NCBI RefSeq assembly: GCF_003289955.1 | Contig: NZ_QLZR01000001.1 | Location: 434,001-498,000 of the forward strand | Length of the DNA: 64,000 bases | Direction of reading: 5' to 3' | DNA from: Planococcus halotolerans | GTDB lineage: Bacteria > Bacillota > Bacilli > Bacillales_A > Planococcaceae | Shown here: piece after piece, positions 16,579 to 23,863 of the stretch | Layout of the letters: the number at the start of each line of letters is the position of its first letter | How positions within the stretch are numbered: the first letter of the stretch is position 1 | Position numbers and translations under genes: made by a program | The notes under the pieces: generated by a model | Seen by the model: only the letters and a program-made list of their open reading frames with translations | What the model was told of the DNA's origin: nothing | Databases searched by the model: none

Positions 16579-17148
16579 TCATGCAAGTTTGGCAATAATG
16601 CCGTAATTTTTCTCATTCAACTGAATAATTTCTGTACTGAAACCATTTTGCCCGAGAAGAGCGCTCATGTCCGCTGAAGAAATTTTATCTTCCAGCGGCG
16701 GGCCGATTTCCGTTTCGACCGTTTCCCACTCAATCAAGAGAAATTTTCCATCCGGCTTTAAAATCCTCTTTATTTCTCTTAAAGCTTTTGCGGGATCCGG
16801 CACTTCATGGATGACGAAAGCGGCCATCACTTTATCCACGGAACAATCGTTTAATTGAATATTTTCCAGGTCGCTTTCGATATAGCGGATATTGGCCACC
16901 CCTTTTTTTTCAGCCAGTTCCTGCAATAATGCCAGCATCTTCGGTTCGATATCCACCGCGAAAACCTGGTTTTCTGTTTTTGCCGCCAGCGGCAGGGTGA
17001 AATAACCGTTTCCGGAGCCTAAATCCGCGATTGCATCGTTCTTGTTCAGATTCAAATACTCAACAATCTTTTCCGGAGGCAATGAAGCTATTCGTTCTTC
17101 ACTGTATAATACAGCCGCTTCCTCCGGATTAAATCTCTTCTCAACCAT
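16579..17148 (-). CDS. Class I SAM-dependent methyltransferase in the CstR region
   Basis: 189 residues. Motif I is ADLGSGNGYFTLPLA, then an acidic residue in VFAVDIEPKML, and motif post-I around DLENIQLNDCSVDKV; LKPDGKFLLIEW is motif III. It resembles the UbiE/ArsM-type group but lacks the Cys trio of arsenite methyltransferases. The operator at 17179-17194, 31 nt upstream, and the divergent Sec thioredoxin gene suggest a role in detoxifying sulfide, selenide or a similar nucleophile. That is inference; the substrate is unknown. Confidence 0.85.
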   Translation of the reverse strand: MVEKRFNPEEAAVLYSEERIASLPPEKIVEYLNLNKNDAIADLGSGNGYFTLPLAAKTENQVFAVDIEPKMLALLQELAEKKGVANIRYIESDLENIQLNDCSVDKVMAAFVIHEVPDPAKALREIKRILKPDGKFLLIEWETVETEIGPPLEDKISSADMSALLGQNGFSTEIIQLNEKNYGIIAKLA

Positions 17149-17178
17149 TCCGCAACCTCCTTTACAACATTATTCTAT

Positions 17179-17194
17179 ATACCCCAATGGGTAT
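17179..17194. promoter_or_regulatory. CstR-type operator between a methyltransferase and the Sec thioredoxin gene
   Basis: ATACCCCAATGGGTAT, 31 nt before the methyltransferase ATG and 149 nt before the thioredoxin ATG on the other strand. It could control both. Confidence 0.8.
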
Positions 17195-17342
17195 CTGCGT
17201 AAATAGGATATCGCGATGAATATCAATAGACAACTGATACGACTCGGAGTCTAAATGGCAACTCATTGTTTTGAAGGATTGCTGAAAAGGGAATGGGACA
17301 AGTAAAACCGATGACGGTAGAAAAGTCAGGAGTGAAGTAAAA

Positions 17343-17669
17343 ATGAAAGAACTCGTTTCAATGGAAGAAGTTAAATCTTTCAGCGAAGAGCCCGGATTGC
17401 AGTTTCTCTATGTTCTGACTACCAGTTGAAGTGTCTGCCATGGGTTACTTCCTCAGGTTGAGGAAGCGATGAATGATTTCCCGAATATCCAGACCCGCGT
17501 TGCCAATGCCGAGGAAACCCCCGAAATTGCCGGCCATTTCTCTATCTTCACAGTGCCGGTCCTAATTTTATTTGCGGATGGCAAAGAGATGTTGAGAGAA
17601 GCCAGATTTGTTCATGTAGAGGAGTTTAAATTGAAAGTCAGCAAAATATATGAAGGCTTTTACTCTTAA
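17343..17669 (+). CDS. Thioredoxin-like protein with Sec in place of the first active-site Cys (USVC)
   Basis: 108 residues. ATG 17343 follows AGGAG. The frame reads MKELVSMEEVKSF, LQFLYVLTTS, TGA (17427-17429), SVCHGLLPQVEEAM, then AGHFSIFTVPVLILFADGKE with the cis-Pro of a thioredoxin fold. UGA takes the place of the N-terminal Cys of a C-S-V-C site like that of YtpP-type thioredoxins. A perfect 8-bp GGU-loop hairpin follows it. Ordinary annotation would give only the 66-residue part after the UGA. It lies divergent from a methyltransferase with a CstR operator between, and a terminator follows, so it is a single-gene unit linked to reactive sulfur. The redox target is unknown. Confidence 0.92.
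17448..17466 (+). promoter_or_regulatory. SECIS hairpin of the USVC thioredoxin
   Basis: CTTCCTCA, loop GGT, TGAGGAAG: a perfect 8-bp stem starting 18 nt after the UGA. Stem length, loop and distance match those of the hairpin at 3855-3873, although the stem sequences differ. Confidence 0.88.
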
Positions 17670-17683
17670 ATCCCATAAAAACA

Positions 17684-17718
17684 GCGAATGATTCTTGTGG
17701 AATCGTTCGCCTTTTTAT
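17684..17718 (+). terminator. Terminator of the USVC thioredoxin gene
   Basis: GCGAATGATTC, loop TTGTG, GAATCGTTCGC, then CTTTTTA. Confidence 0.85.
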
Positions 17719-17742
17719 TATGAATGGAAGATCAATTGCAGC

Positions 17743-18333
17743 TTACGGCTTCTGTCCCACAAACTGGATGACATGGGACAATCCATTATGGAGGTCTCCT
17801 TCATGGCGCGTAACTTCCCCGAGGAAGAAATGGACGATCCGCCAATCACTGAATGTCTGCAAAAAGTCTTCCGGGCAGTAGAGAAAATCCAAATCTTTTG
17901 GACCGCCGCTTTCGTATGGGATTTGATATTGGGAATAGACTTCCGCTATAAAATACCCTCCCGGCTTAATGGCTTCTTTAGCTCCTTGAAGAGTTTTCCG
18001 TCGAACCTTGCCAGGGAAATGGCCAAAGACATTCACAATTCCGTCCCATTGGTTCTGCTGCCACTGCGCTTCTGCCAAATCGACCAGCTCCGTGTTTACG
18101 TTGACGCCTTTTTTTGCTGCCAGTTTACCCACTTTATCCATTCCGGATTCGGCATAATCCCATGCCGTGACCTTCAGCCCCTGTTCAGCCAGGAACACGG
18201 CATTTCTGCCTTCCCCTTCTGCGATGGTCAATACTTCCCCTGACAAAGCGGGCTGTACTTCCTTCAAAAAGACATTTGGCTCAGTTCCATACAGGTACTT
18301 TTTATCTTTGAAACGATCATTCCAGTTACTCAT
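17743..18333 (-). CDS. Class I SAM-dependent methyltransferase (TehB/thiopurine-type)
   Basis: 196 residues. The N-terminus WNDRFKDKKYLYGTEPN and the motif I variant LTIAEGEGRNAVFLAEQG are typical of the TehB/TPMT-like group, followed by VTAWDYAESGMDK and IKPGGYFIAEVYS. Relatives methylate tellurite, selenite or thiols, but the substrate here cannot be read from sequence. Its start overlaps the end of the racemase gene by 8 nt, so it is co-transcribed as the second gene. Confidence 0.88.
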   Translation of the reverse strand: MSNWNDRFKDKKYLYGTEPNVFLKEVQPALSGEVLTIAEGEGRNAVFLAEQGLKVTAWDYAESGMDKVGKLAAKKGVNVNTELVDLAEAQWQQNQWDGIVNVFGHFPGKVRRKTLQGAKEAIKPGGYFIAEVYSQYQIPYESGGPKDLDFLYCPEDFLQTFSDWRIVHFFLGEVTRHEGDLHNGLSHVIQFVGQKP

Positions 18334-19048
18334 TGGTATCCACTCCTTTTTCCTGGTCGTTCTTCAATGCTTCATTCACCGCCGCCACCGCATGGATCTG
18401 CGCCGTATCAAAAACTGGCACATCCGCATCTTCCGGCTTGATCAGTAAACCGATTTCGGTGCAGCCGAGGATAATTCCTTCCGCTCCTTCCGCCATCAAA
18501 TCCCGAATGGCCTGCTGAAAAGTTTCCCTGGAAGTCTGTCGCAAGTCGCCCGCAACCAATTCCTCAAAAATGATGCGGTTAATCTCACCGCGCTGTTCAC
18601 TCGGCGGCACCAGCACTTCAATGCCATGCGACTCGATGCGCGAGCGGTAAAAATCCTGCTCCATCGTATAACTGGTGCCGAGCAAACCGACTTTCACCAG
18701 GTCCTTGCTGCGGATTTCCACAGCGGTTGTATCAGCAATATGTAGCACTGGAATTGAAATCTTTTCTTCAATCTGACCTACCACTTTATGCATCGTATTC
18801 GTGCAAATAACGATAAAGTCTGCTCCTGCCTGCTCCATCTTTTGCGCCACTCTGCCCAGCTGTTCCCCGGCTTCCTGCCACTGGCCGGCAGATTGAAGCC
18901 GTTCAATCTCCTCGAAATCAACACTATAGAGCAGACATTCCGCAGAATGCAAGCCGCCAAGCTTCCTGTTCATCTCCTTATTGATCGTCCGGTAATATTC
19001 AAGCGACGATTCCCAGCTCATGCCGCCGATTAAGCCAATTGTCTTCAT
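18326..19048 (-). CDS. Aspartate/glutamate racemase family protein
   Basis: Cofactor-free amino acid racemase of 240 residues. The two catalytic Cys are in FIVICTNTMHK (residue ~82) and IILGCTEIGLL (residue ~190); the N-terminus MKTIGLIGGMSWESS is typical of the RacX/YgeA group. It makes D-amino acids of unknown identity. It lies between a nucleotidyltransferase gene and a methyltransferase gene with short gaps. Confidence 0.93.
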   Translation of the reverse strand: MKTIGLIGGMSWESSLEYYRTINKEMNRKLGGLHSAECLLYSVDFEEIERLQSAGQWQEAGEQLGRVAQKMEQAGADFIVICTNTMHKVVGQIEEKISIPVLHIADTTAVEIRSKDLVKVGLLGTSYTMEQDFYRSRIESHGIEVLVPPSEQRGEINRIIFEELVAGDLRQTSRETFQQAIRDLMAEGAEGIILGCTEIGLLIKPEDADVPVFDTAQIHAVAAVNEALKNDQEKGVDTNE

Positions 19049-19074
19049 TGCTGATCCTCCTCTGGCTTTTCTGT

Positions 19075-19800
19075 TTAGCTTTTATCTTTCCCCATCGAAA
19101 AGCCTTCAAACAATCTTCCCCCATGCGGCTGCAACACCGTGTCTGCGAGTTCGATGACTTTTTCTTTATTGCCGTGGCGGTAATAATGGTCAAACGCATC
19201 CACAAAGCGCGCCGCGAATTCCTTATCATATTCCTTCAACGACCGGACAATCCATTTGGACGCGCCAATCCACCGGCCATGCGTCCGCAATTCGAACTCG
19301 GCGATGCCTTCAGCCAAAGTGCCTGCGATGAAGATGCCCTCCGCGCGGTCGCTGCAGCCGATAAAGTCATCGAGCGTATCGGTCAGGAAGTAGCGTTTGG
19401 TGCGGATGGCCGCTGCCGTCCATTCCTGTGGACCGTTTGCCAATAAAGCCCGTGCATCCTGCTTGATAGCGTCGATTATACCTGTGTCCCGCAATACCAG
19501 CCCTTCATATACCATGCGGGGCATCGATGGCCGTGCCCGCTCCGCGTCACTCTGGAAAAACGCCTGGTATGACGTCAGATTATGGACGAACACTTCGATC
19601 GGCCAGTCGAATGCAATCAGCGATTCGCGGTACGAACCCGTTGCGCTCCTGTCGAATACGACAATGTCCAAGTCCGATGTAGCGGTCGCTTCCCCGCGCA
19701 CTGCACTGCCGGCAAGCAATGCCCCGTCGCAATCCGGGAAGTTTTTGTCTATGAACTTTCGCGCCGCTTCAAGCGGCGCTGTCTTATCGGTGATTTCCAT
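19075..19800 (-). CDS. Nucleotidyltransferase-fold protein
   Basis: 241 residues with a Pol-beta-like active site: LLAGSAVRGEATATSDLDIVV (Gly-Ser, then the Asp-x-Asp metal pair). The remaining helical part resembles aminoglycoside-type nucleotidyltransferases but no resistance family is recognised. The target is unknown. It starts 42 nt after the kinase gene upstream. Confidence 0.85.
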   Translation of the reverse strand: MEITDKTAPLEAARKFIDKNFPDCDGALLAGSAVRGEATATSDLDIVVFDRSATGSYRESLIAFDWPIEVFVHNLTSYQAFFQSDAERARPSMPRMVYEGLVLRDTGIIDAIKQDARALLANGPQEWTAAAIRTKRYFLTDTLDDFIGCSDRAEGIFIAGTLAEGIAEFELRTHGRWIGASKWIVRSLKEYDKEFAARFVDAFDHYYRHGNKEKVIELADTVLQPHGGRLFEGFSMGKDKS

Positions 19801-19842
19801 CTTTTTTATCCCCTTTTATGTGTTTGGTTTGTTTGCATGCCG

Positions 19843-20442
19843 CTAATTCCGTACGATGAAATCTGCATGGCTTTGCGGATTTTGTGACTTCAGATAATGA
19901 TTTTCCGCTTTCCAGTAGCGGTTCTCGAACTTCGCCAAATTTTGTTGGACTATTGCAGCTTCCCGCTCAATACGCTGCTGTTTCGAACTATCTATATAAA
20001 TTACATAATCGCAATACCCGCGCCATTCGCGCCTTTGCAGAAATACACCTTCGATAATGATGATGTAGGATTCAGGAAGCGCGACTTTCCGGTTCTCTCG
20101 CCGATCTTCCTCCCCGTCGTAAAACGGCAGCGTCAGCTCTTCTGCAGTTTTCAGCCGCCTGAAAAAATGGTCTCGCAGCCAATCCGTTTCCCATTGAAGC
20201 TGGTAATACTCATACCATTCCTCTTCGCCGGTCCAGTAGCGCCGCTCCCTTTCGACAATGAGATCATCGAGATGGAAACTGAACGCCGGTATATTTTCAC
20301 TTTTGTAATTCTCCGCCAGTTTCGCCGTGAGTGTCGTCTTTCCCGACCGGCTCATCCCATCTATGCCTATCACAAGCCGGCCGCCGCTGTCGATTGCCGG
20401 CAGGCGTTCCGTAATTTGAGTAATCAGCTCTTCCATTTCCAT
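19843..20442 (-). CDS. Uridine-kinase-like P-loop kinase
   Basis: 199 residues. P-loop GIDGMSRSGKTTL, then FSFHLDDLI as the base-recognition/acidic segment and IIIIEGVFLQ as Walker B. It resembles uridine kinase/phosphoribulokinase folds that act on small molecules. The substrate is unknown. The ribosome site is GAAAGG. Probably the first gene of the kinase - nucleotidyltransferase - racemase - methyltransferase set. Confidence 0.85.
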   Translation of the reverse strand: MEMEELITQITERLPAIDSGGRLVIGIDGMSRSGKTTLTAKLAENYKSENIPAFSFHLDDLIVERERRYWTGEEEWYEYYQLQWETDWLRDHFFRRLKTAEELTLPFYDGEEDRRENRKVALPESYIIIIEGVFLQRREWRGYCDYVIYIDSSKQQRIEREAAIVQQNLAKFENRYWKAENHYLKSQNPQSHADFIVRN

Positions 20443-20679
20443 CTTTCCTTTCAGCCTCTCCTTTACTGTTTCGATTGAAGCCGCGTGATTTCCTTTAAAG
20501 ATCTTGTTCGATGCGAATAAAATCTGGGATGGGGTTGAGTGAACGGAAAAAAGAGAGTCGGTGCCGCGTTTTTCTCATTATTATATGATTTCTTTGTGAA
20601 ACGGCTTGCCGTTTGGGGATTTCGGGTTTCATTTTCTTGAAATCTGCTCGATTTGGAGGTGTGATTGTAGTGTTATAAA

Positions 20680-20799
20680 TTATATCGGCGTTCAGGAAAT
20701 TATTCGGGCGTTCAAAAATTTATTCAGGCGCTCAGGACATTATTCGGGCGTTCAAAAATTTATTCGGGCGCTCAGGACATTATTCGGGCGTTCAGTAAA
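20680..20799. repeat. Six-copy tandem array with exact 20-bp period
   Basis: GGCG(T/C)TCA begins at 20687, 20707, 20727, 20747, 20767 and 20787. Units alternate between TTATTCGGGCGTTCAAAAAT and TTATTCGGGCGCTCAGGACA types. It lies in the 435-base gap 20443-20877, upstream of the kinase gene and after the anti-sigma gene; apart from the terminator nothing else is seen there. Confidence 0.88.
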
Positions 20800-20836
20800 T
20801 CTGAAGTCAAATCGCCACCCCGATAACTCCGCTCAC

Positions 20837-20864
20837 AAAAAAACCGACTGCACTCGGCAGCCGG
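20837..20864 (-). terminator. Terminator of the sigma/anti-sigma operon
   Basis: Minus strand: CCGGCTGC, loop CGAGT, GCAGTCGG, then seven T. It lies 13 nt after the anti-sigma stop. Confidence 0.9.
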
Positions 20865-20877
20865 CATTCTCTAAAAT

Positions 20878-21672
20878 TTATATCCCCGCACTCAGTACAA
20901 CTTCGCCCTGCGGCAATTCGTTGCCAGGCTGCGGTTCCAAGGTGATTGCGATGGTGTCCCATTCTTCAGTGTTATTGTCGATATTGAAGTAAGTGGCACC
21001 TTCGCCGTTTGCATTAGTCGTAAATGCGCCGGCTGGAATCGGGTTGTCACCTTCGATGAGCCAGACCTGATAGACCTGGTCGCCTTCAAGTGCGGCAAGC
21101 TGTTCTGCTGTAACGACCAGATTGAGCGCGCCGTTTTCTTCTTCGATCACTGCCGCTGTTGCGTCGCCGTCAAAACCTTCGCTCGGCTGCAAGTCAATCG
21201 ACTGGAATGCCGTCTCCGGCTGGCTCGGTGGTGGTGCCGGTTCCGGCGCCGCCTGCTCCTGTTCCTGCTGCAATTGCATGAAAGCATAAGCGTTGCCGAG
21301 CAATGAAAGCAGCAGCACTGCGGCGATCACCGGTGTCCACCAGACCCGTTTTCTCTTGCGGTCGGTTATCGGCACTACTTTCGGAAGTTCGTCCTCTACC
21401 TGTTTCTCATTTTTAATAGTAGGACTGACTCTTTCCGTCCCTTCAACAGCTGTGTCTTCTTCCTCTTCTGCGAAAACATTCGACAGGATCCGTGATTTCA
21501 TTCCCGCAGGCGGTTCTGCAGGGTCTGAAAGATAAGGGAGCTGCCCGGTTGCGTCCGCGATTTCGCGGCATTCGTCACATGTCTTCAGATGTTCTTCGAA
21601 TTGGCGAGTTTCTTCATCGGATAATGTCCCGCTCAGATAGTCGACCAATTGATCGCAGTGTTCGTTATTCAT
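20878..21672 (-). CDS. RskA-type anti-sigma factor
   Basis: Membrane anti-sigma factor of 264 residues. Residues 1-45 form the zinc-binding anti-sigma domain (HLKTCDECRE gives His-x3-Cys-x2-Cys). A single membrane helix follows around residue 110 (VWWTPVIAAVLLLSLLGNAY), then an extracytoplasmic RskA domain of about 130 residues (DQVYQVWLIEGDNPIPAGAF). It overlaps the sigma gene by 8 nt, giving coupled 1:1 synthesis. Release presumably needs regulated proteolysis; the signal is unknown but the target genes are secreted proteins. Confidence 0.92.
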   Translation of the reverse strand: MNNEHCDQLVDYLSGTLSDEETRQFEEHLKTCDECREIADATGQLPYLSDPAEPPAGMKSRILSNVFAEEEEDTAVEGTERVSPTIKNEKQVEDELPKVVPITDRKRKRVWWTPVIAAVLLLSLLGNAYAFMQLQQEQEQAAPEPAPPPSQPETAFQSIDLQPSEGFDGDATAAVIEEENGALNLVVTAEQLAALEGDQVYQVWLIEGDNPIPAGAFTTNANGEGATYFNIDNNTEEWDTIAITLEPQPGNELPQGEVVLSAGI

Positions 21673-22231
21673 CGATAGCCCCCCTTTCCTGCATCCCGTG
21701 CAGTGTTTTCTTTAGCTTGCTGAGTGCCAGCCGGATCCTGCTCTTGACGGTTCCGAGTGGCAGTCCGCATAATTCGGCGATTTTTTCGTGTGTATGGCCT
21801 TTAAAGTAAAACAACTGGATCATCTCCTGCTGTTCGGCTGATAATTGTGAAACAGCTGCCTGGATATGCTCTTTTTCTTCCTGCCATTCAGCCGTCTGTT
21901 CGACACTGGACTCGCCGCTCGGCATTTCGGCGACTTCATCCAGTGGCACGGTCGGTTTTTTCCGTTTCCGTATCAGGTCGATCGCGGAATTCTGCGCCAT
22001 CCGGAACAGCCAGGAAGCGAACTTCCCTTTGCTGTCATCGTATTCGCCGACGCCCCGCCAGATTTTGATGAACACTTCCTGCAAGGCTTCTTCCGCCAAA
22101 TCACGGTCCTGGGTCATTTTATAGAGAAACGAGAATAGGATCTTTTCGTACCGGTCATACAAATATTCCAGTGCATCTTTGTCTTTTTCGCGGATGCGCG
22201 AGTAAAGCAGCGTATCGGAACTTTTCTCCAT
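21665..22231 (-). CDS. ECF RNA polymerase sigma factor
   Basis: 188 residues with region 2 (LEYLYDRYEKILFSFLYKMT, DRDLAEEALQEVFIKIWR, FASWLFRMAQNSAIDLIRK) and region 4 (LSAEQQEMIQLFYFKGHTHE, LGTVKSRIRLAL). It is the sigma partner of the RskA-type protein. A promoter with the same bipartite motif as that of the sortase operon lies about 100 nt upstream, so it is probably self-activating. Confidence 0.95.
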   Translation of the reverse strand: MEKSSDTLLYSRIREKDKDALEYLYDRYEKILFSFLYKMTQDRDLAEEALQEVFIKIWRGVGEYDDSKGKFASWLFRMAQNSAIDLIRKRKKPTVPLDEVAEMPSGESSVEQTAEWQEEKEHIQAAVSQLSAEQQEMIQLFYFKGHTHEKIAELCGLPLGTVKSRIRLALSKLKKTLHGMQERGAIDE

Positions 22232-22331
22232 CGATGTTCTCCTTCAATTCGTGTGTCATAATACTAGCTTACTATACCCTGCCAGATTGGAGATAGTCTC
22301 GGCTGGTTTTATTTTCGTAAGCTTATCCATC

Positions 22332-22362
22332 TAACGTACAAAAGGCGAATTTAGATCAGTTT
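22332..22362 (-). promoter_or_regulatory. ECF promoter for the sigma/anti-sigma operon
   Basis: Minus strand: AAACTGATCTAAAT (22362-22349), 12 nt, CGTTA (22336-22332). It is identical in both elements and spacing to the promoter at 22441-22471. Confidence 0.8.
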
Positions 22363-22440
22363 CGCAATAAATTCCGTGTCGCTTCCTTATATAGAGCACA
22401 GCACTTCAGTTTATATAAAACTAATCATATTTTTCTCAAA

Positions 22441-22471
22441 AAACTGATCTAAATCCCAACTCCCTCCGTTA
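22441..22471 (+). promoter_or_regulatory. ECF promoter for the sortase substrate operon
   Basis: AAACTGATCTAAAT (22441-22454), 12 nt, CGTTA (22467-22471), 36 nt before ATG 22508. The 14-bp block forms an inverted repeat with 22349-22362 because the two promoters diverge. Confidence 0.8.
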
Positions 22472-22507
22472 TACATGTAAGAAACCAAAAACAAAGGAGT
22501 GTTGAGG

Positions 22508-23839
22508 ATGAAATTCAGAAAAGTTTTAGCCCCGATTTTGGGTACAGCATTATTGATTCCGGGTATGGGAATGGCAGTGAGCGCAGAGGAAGGTTCACCA
22601 ACAGAAACAAGCGGCGTTGAGCTGCGGGCGACATTGGATTCATTGTTATCCGAGCATTACGCACTGGCAGTCGATTCGATGATGAAAATCTACGATGGTG
22701 ACGAGGCAGCCGAAGCAGCAATGGCCGCTCTTGATGCCAATGCCGCAGACATGGAGCCCGTAATCGCTTCTGTTTACGGCGAAGAAGGCGGAGCCGCTTT
22801 CACTGAAATTTTCGATAAGCACAATACCGGCACGGATGAATACGCAATGGCTGTGAAAGAAGGAGACGAAGCAGCACAGGAAGAAGCGCTTGCTGAAATC
22901 CAGTCTTTCGTAGATGAAATGGGCGCTTTCCTCGGAACTGCCACTGAAGGCAACCTTCCGGAAGACGGCGCAACCGCAGCACTTCGTGCACATGAAGATT
23001 TTGTGCAAAATACATTTGATCTTTACGTAGCCGGTGATTACGAAGCTTCATACACATCTTACCTTGAAGGCTTCAAACAGATTTTCGGAGCAGGCGGTGC
23101 CATCAGTGGTGCAATCGCTGCACAGTTCCCGGATAAATTTACAGACCCGAACACAGCAGCCGGTGATTTCCGTTCGACGGTCAGCCGCATTGCAGCAGAG
23201 CATTTCGCTTTGGCGCAATTGAGTATGGCAAAAGGCTATAACGGTGCGGCAGACTTTGACTTTGCCGACTGGGCACAGGATCAGAATACTGAGGAATTCC
23301 GCACAGCCATCGTTTCAATCTACGGTGAAGATGCTGGTACACAATTCGCCAGCCTTTGGAATAACGAACATATTTCCGTGCAAAGCGAATTGGCAACTGC
23401 ACAAGCTGCCGGCAATGAAGAAGAAATCCAGCAAGCACAAACTGCATTGATTGAAACATTTGCATCAGATCTTGGTGCCTTCCTGAGTGGTGCAACAGAA
23501 GAACGTTTGCCGCAGGAAGAAACAATTGCTAATATTGCAGCACATGAACAAACTGTTGTTGACACGTTCAGCCAATATGCAGCAGGAGATTTCGAAACAT
23601 CTTACGACACATACCGTGAAGGCTACACAATCGTTTTTGCTATCGGTAAAGGTTTGAGCGGCGCAATTGTCGACCAGTTCCCGGATAAATTTGAAACTGC
23701 TGTTCCGGACAAAATGCCGGCTACCGGCCTTGGCGGTTCAGCTAACCAATCAAACACAATGATGATTTGGGTGGCAATGAGTACGCTGATCCTGTTGGTA
23801 TCCGGAACAGTGACGTATCGTCAGAGAAGACAGCAATAA
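22508..23839 (+). CDS. Cell-wall anchored repeat protein with MPATG sorting signal
   Basis: 443 residues. Signal peptide MKFRKVLAPILGTALLIPGM, cleaved near VSAEE. The mature part is two tandem copies of about 165 residues, each running from a (R)(A/S)T(L/V)xxxxxEH(Y/F)ALA start to a shared AIxxQFPDKF end, acidic and rich in Ala and Glu. The C-terminus has KMPATGLGG, a membrane helix and RQRRQQ: a sorting signal with Met instead of Leu. ATG 22508 follows AAAGGAG. The sortase gene comes 24 nt later. The function of the repeat is unknown; helical content suggests a surface scaffold or ligand-binding protein. Confidence 0.88.
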   Translation: MKFRKVLAPILGTALLIPGMGMAVSAEEGSPTETSGVELRATLDSLLSEHYALAVDSMMKIYDGDEAAEAAMAALDANAADMEPVIASVYGEEGGAAFTEIFDKHNTGTDEYAMAVKEGDEAAQEEALAEIQSFVDEMGAFLGTATEGNLPEDGATAALRAHEDFVQNTFDLYVAGDYEASYTSYLEGFKQIFGAGGAISGAIAAQFPDKFTDPNTAAGDFRSTVSRIAAEHFALAQLSMAKGYNGAADFDFADWAQDQNTEEFRTAIVSIYGEDAGTQFASLWNNEHISVQSELATAQAAGNEEEIQQAQTALIETFASDLGAFLSGATEERLPQEETIANIAAHEQTVVDTFSQYAAGDFETSYDTYREGYTIVFAIGKGLSGAIVDQFPDKFETAVPDKMPATGLGGSANQSNTMMIWVAMSTLILLVSGTVTYRQRRQQ

Positions 23840-23863
23840 CCAACAAGGAAAGGAGCATGAGCG

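Noticed and set aside
1-17669. Altered genetic code (UGA as Trp)
   Set aside because: UGA ends many clear genes here (phnC, yedE, queC, mcrB) and the UGAs replace Cys, not Trp, in three of four cases.
3442-20799. Possible CRISPR arrays (3442-3539 and 20680-20799)
   Set aside because: Periods are 21 and 20 bp with no spacers of useful length and no cas genes.
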